NCBI GenBank assembly: GCA_024228555.1
Contig: JAAETI010000921.1
Span: 1-59,886 of the forward strand
DNA: 59,886 bases
Origin: a bacterium
GTDB lineage: Bacteria; Actinomycetota; Acidimicrobiia; Spongiisociales; UBA5794
Reading direction: 5' to 3'
The position numbers were made by a program, and so were the translations under genes. Under the pieces are notes generated by a model. That model had not been told where the DNA came from. It ran no database searches and saw nothing but the letters and a program-made list of their open reading frames with translations. Of this stretch, positions 46,271 to 54,359 are shown one piece after another (positions within the stretch are counted from its first letter, which is position 1; every line of letters starts with the position of its first letter).

Positions 46271-46431
46271 TTGAAGGTGGCCTCCTGGGACCGTTTTGGC
46301 TTAAGAGTGCTGGCTGGACCTGACGCTAGCTAGGGCCTGGAGACCCCAGGACGGTGCCACCTGACCCCGGACATCTCTGACGTTTTGCCGGCATCGTTGC
46401 ATACCGGGTGAGATCCCGCTTTGCTGGGCCC

Positions 46432-46962
46432 ATGCCGGAACCCATCGACCACACTACGTATCTCAGGGCGCTGGCCAAATGGCGGTCGGATCGAGATGAC
46501 TACTTCGCCAACCACTATGCGACTCCGTTGTCAGACGAGGCCATCGCCCGGTTCGCCGGGATCCGCTATTTCGAGCCGGATCCAGGGCTGGTGTTCGAGA
46601 CGGTTCTGGAGCCCGGAGAGAGCAGGATTCTCATCGAGTCATCCACCGGACACCGATCGGAGTACCCGGCCGCAGGGTCGGTGCGGGTGCCCTTTGCCGA
46701 CGTAGCGTTCCAACTCCAAGTACTTCGTGGTGAGGACGACGACCTGTTCATTCCGTTCCGCGACGCAACTGCCGGCGTGACTACCTATAGCGGTGGTCGA
46801 TACGTGGGTGTGGAGAGCCGTAGCGGCGACACTGTGAGCATTGATTTTAATAAGTCCATCAATCCCTACTGTGCCTATGACCAGGAGTTCTCCTGTCCTC
46901 TGCCACCTCCCGAGAACTGGTTTCCGTTTGCGGTGGCCGCTGGAGAGATGGACTATCGATAG
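46432..46962 (+). CDS. DUF1684-family protein
   Basis: The 176-residue protein ends with the DUF1684 signature: FRDATAGVTTYSGGRYVGV, SIDFNKSINPYCAYDQEFSCPLPPPENWFP, then AVAAGE. Start ATG 46432 is chosen; an in-frame GTG at 46408 is possible. The Cys/Pro/Asn cluster is conserved in the family but its function is unknown. It is divergent from the acyl-CoA synthetase. Confidence 0.85.
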   Translation: MPEPIDHTTYLRALAKWRSDRDDYFANHYATPLSDEAIARFAGIRYFEPDPGLVFETVLEPGESRILIESSTGHRSEYPAAGSVRVPFADVAFQLQVLRGEDDDLFIPFRDATAGVTTYSGGRYVGVESRSGDTVSIDFNKSINPYCAYDQEFSCPLPPPENWFPFAVAAGEMDYR

Positions 46963-47067
46963 TGTGGGGCTGTCTAAAGACCGCCCAGATCGATCCGATA
47001 CCCTTCTAGATGAGATTCGTTGGGTGCTCACGATGAAACAACCTGTCTGCAGTCGCGGAGCGGTCCA

Positions 47068-47802
47068 ATGACCGCGCTTTCGATAATTGTGCCTGCCTAC
47101 AACGAGGAATTTCGCATCGGGTCGACGCTGGAATCGATTTCGCAGTTAGTGGCCGATCGTCTCGATACGGAGGTCATCGTCGTCGATGACGGATCGACCG
47201 ATGCCACCTCGGCAGTATCCAGGCAGAGCTCTTGCCCGAACCTCCAGGTGATACGCACCGAGCAGAATGTCGGTAAGGGCCATGCGGTAAAGACAGGAAT
47301 GCTGGCAGCGACGGGGACCTATCGGCTGTTTACCGATGCAGATGGGTCCACTCCGATCTCAGAATTGGCCCGCCTCGAGGCCGCCATGGACAAGATGGCA
47401 GGGTCAGGAATCGCATTCGCCTCGATCGCAGTACCCGGCGCAGAGGTTGAGCAGAAGCAGGCTGGGTTGCGGCCTGCTGCCGGCAGACTGGGTAACTGGC
47501 TAATTCGCAAGATCGCATTGTCGGATGTCCATGACTCGCAGCGAGGATTCAAACTCTTTTCAGCCGAAGTCGCAGAAGTCGTGTTCTCCAATTCCGTGGT
47601 CAATGGCTGGGCGTTCGATGTGGAGGTGCTGGCGATGGCTCGCCACCTCGGATTCCAGATTGCTGAGGTGCCGGTCGTTTGGGCCCACAAGGACGACAGC
47701 CGGGTGACACCGCTGTCGTATCTGACGACGTTGGCCGAGGTCATCGCGGTTCGCTGGCGGCTTGCCCGTGGTCGCTACCGAGCTCCGGCGGCAAAGCAAT
47801 GA
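47068..47802 (+). CDS. GT2 glycosyltransferase, dolichyl-phosphate glucosyltransferase-like
   Basis: The 244-residue protein has the GT-A nucleotide-sugar motifs SIIVPAYNEE, VVDDGSTD, and the metal site FTDADGSTP (DXD), with HDSQRGFKLF later. The lack of C-terminal membrane helices makes it resemble Alg5/dolichol-phosphate glycosyltransferase homologues. It probably makes a polyprenyl-phosphate sugar that the adjacent GT87 membrane enzyme could use. GCGGAG precedes ATG. It overlaps the GT87 gene by 4 nt. Confidence 0.85.
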   Translation: MTALSIIVPAYNEEFRIGSTLESISQLVADRLDTEVIVVDDGSTDATSAVSRQSSCPNLQVIRTEQNVGKGHAVKTGMLAATGTYRLFTDADGSTPISELARLEAAMDKMAGSGIAFASIAVPGAEVEQKQAGLRPAAGRLGNWLIRKIALSDVHDSQRGFKLFSAEVAEVVFSNSVVNGWAFDVEVLAMARHLGFQIAEVPVVWAHKDDSRVTPLSYLTTLAEVIAVRWRLARGRYRAPAAKQ

Positions 47803-49055
47803 AGACCGAAATAGAAACGGCAGACGTCGATAGCGTCCGCGCCGCATCGGCTAGCTGGCGTCTTCGTGTCTACCCGGTTGCTGTCTTGTTGGCCTTGGCA
47901 TTCGCTTTGACCCTTGCGGCGCTCATGGCGGCAGATGCTGAGGCGCCGGGAGAGGAGATAGGGGGTGACTACCCCGCCTTTTATGGAGCAGGCCACATTG
48001 CTGCAGATGGCGATTGGGATGCGCTCTACACGCTGGACCGTCAGGCGAACGCCCAGCGGGGACTGTTTTCCGACCAGGAAGGGCGAGTGGCCAGGTTCTT
48101 TGCGTACCCTCCGCAGGTGGCGTCGGCATATGTCCCCTTCGCCGCACTCGACTATCACTGGTCCTATCTTCTCCACACCGCGTTGATGGCGCTGCTCCTC
48201 TGGGGCACATTGATGATCGCCCGACCGATGATTCCGTGGCTGCGGGGTCACGTGGCTCTAGCCATGGCTGCGGCGATCTTGTTTTGGCCGATGTGGCGGA
48301 CGATCACCGGCGGATCGAACACTGCACTGACCCTGTTCCTCATCGTCGCTGCGTGGCGTCTGATCTACGACGACCATGACTTCGCCGGGGGCTTGGTCAT
48401 CGCGGGCCTTGCCTACAAGCCACAGTTTGCGCTTCCCTTGGTTGGCCTGTTCTTGCTGGGCCGGTACTGGCGGGTCGTTGCAGGAGGGGTTGTGGGCAGC
48501 ATCGTGTTCTACCTCTGGGGCGCCGCCCTCCAGGGCTGGGCATGGGGTCCGGAATGGGTTGAAGCCGCCTCTGATTTCGGAGTACGAGATGCCGAGCTCA
48601 ACGGCCACTCGAGCATCTCGTTCATCGGCTTCGCCGAAAACCTATTCGGTGTGGGCGCTTCACCGCCTGTTGTCATCGCCTGGGCTCTTGCCGGCGCGAC
48701 AGTCATGTTCCTCAGCTGGTTCTGGTGGCGTGGCGACCGTGGCGACCTTCCCTATCTGGTGGCGATCACCATGCCGGGAATCCTCCTCCTCTCGCTGCAC
48801 GCCATGTCGCACGATGGTGCGATTGTTGTCCTGACGGCAGCCATTTTGGTCGGGGCGAGTGCCCGGCGCGACTGGGCGCTGTGGGTGATTGTGATCTGGG
48901 TGTTGGGAGCATCGCAGATGCTGATCAGAACGCTTGGCTTCTCACCGGGGCTGCCGATGTTGCTCATCGTCGTTGCTTGGGCATGGCAGGGCTCGTGGAG
49001 ATCGCAGCTGCTGGGGGGACAGTCCCGCAACGAAGGGTCGCTGGTCGAGAGCTGA
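47799..49055 (+). CDS. GT87-family (DUF2029) membrane glycosyltransferase
   Basis: The 418-residue polytopic protein has the DUF2029 pattern: GGDYPAFYGAGHIAADGDWDALY (extracytoplasmic Asp loop), RFFAYPPQVASAYVPFA, LFWPMWRTITGGSNTALTLFLIVAAW and GLAYKPQFALPL. GT87 enzymes use polyprenyl-phosphate sugars. ATG 47799 overlaps the GT2 stop (ATGA), so donor synthesis and transfer appear coupled. Confidence 0.85.
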   Translation: MKTEIETADVDSVRAASASWRLRVYPVAVLLALAFALTLAALMAADAEAPGEEIGGDYPAFYGAGHIAADGDWDALYTLDRQANAQRGLFSDQEGRVARFFAYPPQVASAYVPFAALDYHWSYLLHTALMALLLWGTLMIARPMIPWLRGHVALAMAAAILFWPMWRTITGGSNTALTLFLIVAAWRLIYDDHDFAGGLVIAGLAYKPQFALPLVGLFLLGRYWRVVAGGVVGSIVFYLWGAALQGWAWGPEWVEAASDFGVRDAELNGHSSISFIGFAENLFGVGASPPVVIAWALAGATVMFLSWFWWRGDRGDLPYLVAITMPGILLLSLHAMSHDGAIVVLTAAILVGASARRDWALWVIVIWVLGASQMLIRTLGFSPGLPMLLIVVAWAWQGSWRSQLLGGQSRNEGSLVES

Positions 49056-49124
49056 ATCGCCCGGTAGTGCGGAATCAGACCGGCTTCTGATGGGTTGACT
49101 CACCCAGGGATGGAAGGACACCCG

Positions 49125-49573
49125 ATGCCAGAATTCACTATCACTCGTCAGATCGATGCGCCGCTCGAAACGGTCTGGTCGGTTCTCAACGATTTCGGGA
49201 AATCCAGCGATGGAGCCCTGGCGTCAAGAACTCGGATCTCACCTCACATGGTCCGGTCGGCGAGGGGTCGACCCGCCATTGTGACTTTGCTCCGTTTGGC
49301 GGCGTTGAGGAGCGGATCGAACGCTACGAGTCCAATCGGCGCTTGACGGTCAACATCTATGAAACGTCGAAGCTACCTATCTCATCTGCGGTTGCCGACT
49401 TCAATATCGCCGCCAAGGATGAGGGCACGGTGTTGACGCTCAACTACAGCTACACCCCAAACCTGCTGGGCCGTCTCATGAGTGGCTATACCGACAAACA
49501 GATGCGCCAGGGGATCGGCAGCATGACCAAAGGCCTGAAACGCGAGAGCGAGACGATGGCTGCTACCGCTTGA
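49125..49573 (+). pseudogene. SRPBCC-family protein broken by a frameshift
   Basis: The first frame reads MPEFTITRQIDAPLETVWSVLNDFG. At about 49197-49202 the SRPBCC homology moves to another frame (EIQRWSPGVKNSDLTSHG...GGVEERIERYE). It then continues through ETSKLPISSAVADF...DKQMRQGIGSMTKGLK to 49573. The lesion behaves as one missing base beside GGGAAA, so it is either a recent mutation or a consensus error. Repaired, the protein would be about 150 residues. Confidence 0.8.
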
Positions 49574-49644
49574 GCCTCAATCGTCGGGGCCAATGCGGTC
49601 GGGTTGCTCAAGTGGTCGAGCTGGGCTGCCGATTCGTCCTATTG

Positions 49645-51330
49645 ATGGATTTGCGCAATACATCGGGATGGATGCACTCCGATCCGGTATTAGAGCTGGC
49701 GCGTCGTAGTGCGGTTCGACTGGTTGTCGGCGGCGCCGCCGCGCTTTCGCTCGCGTCCCTGCTCCAGGTGATCGTTGGTGACGCTGGCGGTCCAATAACG
49801 CTGATCGCCTCCCTGACCACGGCAGCGATTGCGGCGATCATGTTGCGTCAAGAGCGCCCCAACGTCGTCGCTCTGCTGGGTTTGGTATCCCTCTTTGCGA
49901 TAGTTGCGGAGACCTACGCGGCCATAGACGGGCAGTCTCAATACGTCGCCAGTGTTGGTGCCGAAACCGTTCTGTTCGCCTTGGGAATCCTCTCTGTGTT
50001 CATTGCGCGGAAACATCCCCGAGTGATTGCGGTCAGTTACCTTGCAGCTTCTGCCCTGATCGTCTTTATCGCCCAGCTCCATCTGAACGGTCTGTCTCTG
50101 GAGATCGCATCAGACATAGTCGTGATGTTGGCAACTCTGGGGACGCTGATGTACATCGTGATCCGGGTCATAGAGTCCCTCTCCGCATCCGAAACGCGCT
50201 ACAGCGATCTCGCCAACGTCATCCCGGTCGCAACCATGGAGCTTGACGTGTCTGGTGTGCTCGAGCGGATTGCAGATCTGACCAGCACGCTCAGCCCGGA
50301 CGATACCGGCGACAATCTCGAGCGTTACACCGAAATGCTCGGTCTGGTGAAGCTGTCGTTCTCGAACCATGCGGCTAATCGTCTGGTTGATCAGCTCGGA
50401 CGGTGGGAGGAACTGGCGTCTGGTCCCAACGCCGCACTTGTCCGAACCGAAGCGGTGAAGGTCCTCCTATCGGTTTGGCAAGGAGTGAACGCCGGGGCCG
50501 GCGAGGTATCGGTGGTGAGCATGGATGGCACGGAAATGGACTTCTTCTACAGGTGGTCGCTGGGTCATGTTGGCGGCCGTGCTGTTCCGGGGACACTCGT
50601 AGTTGCGGCGACGGATGTGACCCGGCTTCGACAAGCCGAGCACGAGCTGGGTCGGCAGCTTCAGGAACGAGACCAGTTTGTGGCAAGCGTTAGTCATGAG
50701 CTGCGCACTCCCCTGACTTCGGTGATGGGCCTAACTGAAGAACTTGTCAGCCGGCCCGACGACTTCGATGCAGCCGAGCAGGCGGAGCTTCTCGCCATCG
50801 TCGCCACCGAGACCCGAGATGTTGTTGACATTGTTGAAGACCTCCTCGTGACAGCTCGGGCGGAAGCGGGACAACTCCAGGTGAGCGTCGAGCGATGTGA
50901 CCTCGCCGCAGAAACGCGTCGACTTGCCGAGTTGCTTGGCGGCGAAGCCGACGCAGTCGGGCCCGTGTGGACCGAGGCAGACCCGGTGCGGCTACGGCAA
51001 GTCCTCCGCAATCTTCTGTCGAACGCCCAGCGATACGGTGGGCCCAACGTGCGGATGACGGTGAGCGCAACCTCAAGGGTCGCGACATTTGAGATCCGTG
51101 ACGATGGTGATCCGCTTCCATTCGATGCGCGCGACCGGATCTTCGAGGCATACGAAAGGGTCGGTAAGCAGGGAGCCGTCGGCTCAGTTGGCCTCGGGCT
51201 CCACGTCGCACGTCTCCTCGCCCGCCTGATGGGCGGCGATCTCACTTATGACCACGACGGTGTGGACACCGTGTTCAGCCTTTCGCTACCCGCAGCGCAC
51301 TTTGACCTGATCGGGTCGTCACACGAATAG
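49645..51330 (+). CDS. Membrane sensor histidine kinase (orphan)
   Basis: Six membrane segments lie in the first about 190 residues, followed by a PAS-like linker. Then come HisKA with the H-box SVSHELRTPLTSVMG (His about 351 from this start) and a HATPase domain (RNLLSNAQRYGG, EIRDDGDPLP, GLGLHVARLLARLMGG). ATG 49645 is the first Met. The frame is open to a TTG at 49570, and ATG 49672 is also possible. No response regulator is adjacent. Its stop overlaps the convergent DsrE2 gene by 12 nt. Confidence 0.85.
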   Translation: MDLRNTSGWMHSDPVLELARRSAVRLVVGGAAALSLASLLQVIVGDAGGPITLIASLTTAAIAAIMLRQERPNVVALLGLVSLFAIVAETYAAIDGQSQYVASVGAETVLFALGILSVFIARKHPRVIAVSYLAASALIVFIAQLHLNGLSLEIASDIVVMLATLGTLMYIVIRVIESLSASETRYSDLANVIPVATMELDVSGVLERIADLTSTLSPDDTGDNLERYTEMLGLVKLSFSNHAANRLVDQLGRWEELASGPNAALVRTEAVKVLLSVWQGVNAGAGEVSVVSMDGTEMDFFYRWSLGHVGGRAVPGTLVVAATDVTRLRQAEHELGRQLQERDQFVASVSHELRTPLTSVMGLTEELVSRPDDFDAAEQAELLAIVATETRDVVDIVEDLLVTARAEAGQLQVSVERCDLAAETRRLAELLGGEADAVGPVWTEADPVRLRQVLRNLLSNAQRYGGPNVRMTVSATSRVATFEIRDDGDPLPFDARDRIFEAYERVGKQGAVGSVGLGLHVARLLARLMGGDLTYDHDGVDTVFSLSLPAAHFDLIGSSHE

Positions 51331-51834
51331 CTGTACGTCCGAATCTGCTGCGAAGTCGAGAAACGCAGCCGCTCCGGCGATGTCGCACCCGGCGATGAGG
51401 TCTGTGTCTTCGACACCCATAACTCCCATAGTCGTCGCACACGCAAAGAACGTGACGCCGAGCCCCTGAGCCATCTCCACGAAATCGGGGAGGCTTGGCA
51501 TCTGTGACTTCTCCATCCAGCCCTTCATCACCTTGGTCGCGGCGGCCGTTGCTCCCGGTACCGCACCCAACAGGTTGGGAATCCTGATCGGCCCTGCTGG
51601 ATTAGCCAGCGACGCCACTCTCAGCTTCTCAAATCGATCCTGGTGCAGGATGTCCAGACCGTAGAAGGTGAAGTAGATGCCCACTTCCCAGCCGAGGCTG
51701 GCCGCCGTGGTTGCCAGAATCAGCGGTGGATAGGCCTGGTCGAGGGTTCCTTTCGACGCCACCAGGGCCAGGCGTTTGCGCCGCGGTGGCGCTTCTGGTG
51801 CAGATTCCGGTGCGGGGTTGACTGCCATCGTCAT
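51319..51834 (-). CDS. DsrE2-type sulfur-relay protein
   Basis: The 171-residue protein has the DsrE/DsrF-like pattern of the DsrE2 group: RLALVASKGTLDQAYPPLILATTAASLGWEVGIYFTFYGLDIL, a basic loop, and a conserved C-terminal VTFFACATTMGVMG with Cys. DsrE2 proteins act in persulfide transfer together with TusA. ATG 51834 overlaps the tusA stop by 4 nt. It is the last gene of the cysteine-synthase operon. Confidence 0.85.
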   Translation of the reverse strand: MTMAVNPAPESAPEAPPRRKRLALVASKGTLDQAYPPLILATTAASLGWEVGIYFTFYGLDILHQDRFEKLRVASLANPAGPIRIPNLLGAVPGATAAATKVMKGWMEKSQMPSLPDFVEMAQGLGVTFFACATTMGVMGVEDTDLIAGCDIAGAAAFLDFAADSDVQLFV

Positions 51835-52088
51835 GATGAAGGACCCTTCTCGATCCAGAATATCTGGGAGTCGCCCCCGGCATCGGTTGCCACCAGCACA
51901 TCGCCACGCTGGCGAGCCATCGCGGGGATGTCGGCCAGCGAGCCGGGGTCGGTGCAGATCAGCTTGAGGACCTGACCGGGCTGGAGTCGGCCGAGCGCAA
52001 TTGCAGCCTTGTAGACGGGCAGCGGGCACAGCAGCCTGCTCGTGTCGAGGGTGTCGGTTGCCTCTGGGTTTTCGGTACGTGTTGTCAT
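51831..52088 (-). CDS. tusA: TusA-family sulfur carrier
   Basis: The 85-residue protein has the TusA signature L-L-C21-P-L-P near the N-terminus, and a beta-alpha fold ending DPGSLADIPAMARQRGDVL. C21 carries the persulfide. It sits 11 nt after the cysteine synthase gene and overlaps the DsrE2 gene, forming one operon. Confidence 0.92.
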   Translation of the reverse strand: MTTRTENPEATDTLDTSRLLCPLPVYKAAIALGRLQPGQVLKLICTDPGSLADIPAMARQRGDVLVATDAGGDSQIFWIEKGPSS

Positions 52089-52099
52089 GGTTGCTCCTT

Positions 52100-53089
52100 T
52101 CAGATCTGGGGGAGTCCATCGCTACCAAGGATGTCGCCGAAGTAGCTGGCATATTTGGCGCCGGAGTCAGGGGAGATACCGACGGCGATGCCGGGGATGT
52201 CGTTGAGCTGATTGATGGCGTGAACCACGGCCCCGGTGGACGGACCGACGATCAGCCCCTCTTCCCTGTGAAGGCGCTTGGTCGTCTTGTAGGCCGACCC
52301 GTCGTCGACCTTGATCACGTCGTCGATGACTTCCCAGTCGAGGATTCCCGGCTCCTTGGCTTCCTGGAAGCTCTTGAGCCCGGGGAGTTGGTGCCCACGT
52401 TCGGGCTCGATCGCTATCACCTTGACCGCAGGGTTCTGTTTCTTGAGGTAGCGACCCGTTCCTGTGATGGTTCCCGTGGTACCCAAGCCAGCGATGAAAT
52501 GGGTGACTCGACCATCGGTCTGGCGCCATACCTCGGGGCCGGTCGTCTCGTAGTGAGCTCGCACGTTGTCCAGGTTCTCGTACTGGTTGGCCATCGCATA
52601 CCGACTTCCGCCCTCGGAGGCAGCGAGGGATCGGGCCAATGCAATGGCGCCGTCCTTGGGATGGTCGATCGGGCAGAGGTCATCGGGGGTCTCCCACACC
52701 TCTGCTCCCAGCATGCGGAGCATGATCTTCTTCTCTTCAGGAACGCCGTCTGGGATGGTGACGGTGAGGTGTTTGCCGACAAGCGAGGCCAGGGCAGCCA
52801 GTGCGATGGCGGTGTTGCCGGATGAGGCTTCGACGATGTCGCGACCATCGAGATCGCCACGCTCTGTCATGCCTGCGAGCAGGTAGGCGGCGGCACGGTC
52901 CTTGACGGAGCCGAACGGATTCAGCCATTCCAGCTTCAGATAGGACATGAGGCTGGGGTGATCGGTGACGTTGTTGAGCCTGACCAGCGGTGTTGGGTTG
53001 TTGACGTTTGGCAGCAGGTCTCTGATATCGCCGAAGCGTCGTGTTTCGGTGTCTGTGCCAAGGGACATGCTCGAGATAGTGGTTGTCAT
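52100..53089 (-). CDS. cysM: Cysteine synthase-like PLP enzyme
   Basis: The 329-residue fold-type II PLP enzyme has the internal aldimine lysine in N-P-F-G-S-V-K63-D-R, the substrate loop ASSGNTA (88-94), and the phosphate-binding GLGTTGTITGTG near 200. It probably makes cysteine from O-acetylserine or O-phosphoserine and sulfide or a carrier-bound persulfide. TTGGAG precedes ATG 53089 by 6 nt. Expression appears to be controlled by the Cys-leader attenuator directly upstream. cysK-like specificity cannot be excluded. Confidence 0.9.
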   Translation of the reverse strand: MTTTISSMSLGTDTETRRFGDIRDLLPNVNNPTPLVRLNNVTDHPSLMSYLKLEWLNPFGSVKDRAAAYLLAGMTERGDLDGRDIVEASSGNTAIALAALASLVGKHLTVTIPDGVPEEKKIMLRMLGAEVWETPDDLCPIDHPKDGAIALARSLAASEGGSRYAMANQYENLDNVRAHYETTGPEVWRQTDGRVTHFIAGLGTTGTITGTGRYLKKQNPAVKVIAIEPERGHQLPGLKSFQEAKEPGILDWEVIDDVIKVDDGSAYKTTKRLHREEGLIVGPSTGAVVHAINQLNDIPGIAVGISPDSGAKYASYFGDILGSDGLPQI

Positions 53090-53103
53090 GGTTGCTCCAA
53101 TAG

Positions 53104-53134
53104 AAAAACCCGCACCGGCTGTGCCGTTGCGGGT
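53104..53134 (-). terminator. Intrinsic terminator of the cysteine attenuator
   Basis: On the minus strand ACCCGCA pairs with TGCGGGT (7 bp). After one A/G mismatch CGGC pairs with GCCG around the loop ACA. A run of five T residues follows. It lies between the Cys leader and the cysM ribosome binding site, 15 nt upstream of the ATG. Its 5' arm can pair instead with TGCCGCGCGG at 53179-53188 (5 + 4 bp). Confidence 0.8.
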
Positions 53135-53162
53135 AGTGGTTCTTTGAGTTGCTAGCTGGTGG

Positions 53163-53234
53163 CTAGTTGTCGACCTTTCCGCGCGGCAATGTGCAACAAC
53201 AGCAACATGCAGCGGTGGTGAGTTCGAACTTCAT
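53163..53234 (-). CDS. Polycysteine leader peptide (23 aa) upstream of cysM
   Basis: This small ORF starts at ATG 53234 and ends at TAG 53163. Residues 10-14 are five consecutive Cys (codons TGT TGC TGT TGT TGC, 53207-53193). No ribosome binding site precedes it, and the likely transcription start is within about 3 nt of the ATG (leaderless or nearly so). It matches the logic of amino-acid leader peptides, and polycysteine leaders upstream of sulfur genes are known in mycobacteria. Ribosome stalling here would expose the antiterminator segment just downstream. Confidence 0.85.
   Translation of the reverse strand: MKFELTTAACCCCCTLPRGKVDN
53179..53188 (-). promoter_or_regulatory. Antiterminator segment of the cysteine attenuator
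   Basis: TGCCGCGCGG lies 4 nt after the last Cys codon. It can pair with CCGCAACGGCA (53122-53132), the 5' arm of the terminator: TGCCG/CGGCA (5 bp), an internal loop of 1 by 2 nt, and GCGG/CCGC (4 bp). A ribosome stalled at the first Cys codons leaves it free. A ribosome that has reached the leader stop would cover or disturb it. Confidence 0.6.
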
Positions 53235-53243
53235 TGAGGATTG

Positions 53244-53271
53244 AGCGTACCCGGCTGCGGAGCCTCGTCAA
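53244..53271 (-). promoter_or_regulatory. Promoter of the cys leader-cysM-tusA-dsrE2 operon
   Basis: The minus strand carries -35 TTGACG (53271-53266), a 16-nt spacer, and -10 TACGCT (53249-53244). The ATG of the leader peptide follows after 9 nt. Transcription would begin 0-3 nt before the leader ATG. Confidence 0.6.
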
Positions 53272-53328
53272 GCGAATTGTCGGGTCGGTTACAGCCACCC
53301 AGGGGGTGAGAGAGTTGGCTCCACGCGC

Positions 53329-53334
53329 TATGTT
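53329..53334 (+). promoter_or_regulatory. -10 box TATGTT of the LLM oxidoreductase
   Basis: TATGTT ends 6 nt before ATG 53341 with no Shine-Dalgarno sequence. The promoter is divergent from that of the cysteine operon. Confidence 0.45.
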
Positions 53335-53340
53335 CAGACC

Positions 53341-54324
53341 ATGAGATTTGGAGCATTCACCCCGCAAGGATGGCGTCTCGACCTGGTAGGTATCGAGACC
53401 GCTGAGCAATGGCCGACGATCCTGTCGGTCGCCAAGACGATCGAGACGGCAGGCTACGAGTCTGTGTGGGTCTATGACCACTTCCATACTGTTCCCGTGC
53501 CGACCCAGGAGGTCACCTACGAGGCGTGGACCTTGATGGCGGCCTTGGCCGCCGCAACAGATACCATCCGTCTCGGTCAGATGTGTACCTGCAACGGTTA
53601 TCGACCTCCTGCGTATTTGGCAAAGGTCGCCGCAACCGTTGATGCAATTTCGGGCGGACGGCTCGAGATGGGTATCGGTGCAGGTTGGTACGAGCACGAG
53701 TACGGCGGATATGGCTATCCGTTCCCCAAGCCATCGGTCCGGATAGGTGAGCTCGGCGAAGCCGTCGAGATCATGAAGAGAATGTGGACCGAGGACGAGG
53801 TCAGTTTTGACGGCGAGTACTACAAGCTCGACGGCGCCATCTGTCAGCCAAAGCCTGTGCAGGACCCGCACATTCCGTTCTGGGTTGCCGGTGGTGGGGA
53901 GAAGCTGACGCTCAACGTTGCGGCGCGGTATGCGTCGTACACCAACTTTGCGTCGACCCCTGAGGAGTTCCAGCACAAGTCGGAGATCTTGAAGGGTCAC
54001 TGCGAGGACGTAGGCACTGACTTCGATGCAATCGTGCGCTCGACGAACCTGAACGTGGTCTGCGAAGAGACAGAAGCGGACGTCGAGGACCGTATTGCTT
54101 CGATCAAGGGTCGCTACCGCCCCTTTATACCGGAGGACCGGCTCGACGCTGTCGAGAAACTCTTCCGCCCCATGGCGGGGACTCCTGAGCAGCTCATCGA
54201 GCGGATGAAGCCGTGGATGGATGTGGGCATGAGCTATGGCATCGTCTACTTCCAGGAAGCCGCATACGACACTTCCGGTTTGGAGCGATTCGCTCGTGAG
54301 GTCATTCCCGCACTGATCCAGTGA
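53341..54324 (+). CDS. LLM-class F420-dependent oxidoreductase
   Basis: The 327-residue luciferase-like TIM-barrel protein has RFGAFTPQ at the N-terminus, YESVWVYDHFH, RLEMGIGAGWYEHEYGGYGYPFP and IPFWVAGGGEKLTL, the pattern of the F420-dependent LLM group. Together with the DDN protein it supports F420 use in this organism. The substrate is unknown. Confidence 0.9.
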   Translation: MRFGAFTPQGWRLDLVGIETAEQWPTILSVAKTIETAGYESVWVYDHFHTVPVPTQEVTYEAWTLMAALAAATDTIRLGQMCTCNGYRPPAYLAKVAATVDAISGGRLEMGIGAGWYEHEYGGYGYPFPKPSVRIGELGEAVEIMKRMWTEDEVSFDGEYYKLDGAICQPKPVQDPHIPFWVAGGGEKLTLNVAARYASYTNFASTPEEFQHKSEILKGHCEDVGTDFDAIVRSTNLNVVCEETEADVEDRIASIKGRYRPFIPEDRLDAVEKLFRPMAGTPEQLIERMKPWMDVGMSYGIVYFQEAAYDTSGLERFAREVIPALIQ

Positions 54325-54359
54325 CAGGTGCGGCTTCGTAGTACTGCCGCGGAGCAGAG

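Noticed and set aside
53152-54000. A long minus-strand frame running through the cysteine leader region
   Set aside because: It is antisense to the LLM oxidoreductase and lacks a ribosome binding site. The Cys-rich short ORF in a different frame explains the region better.
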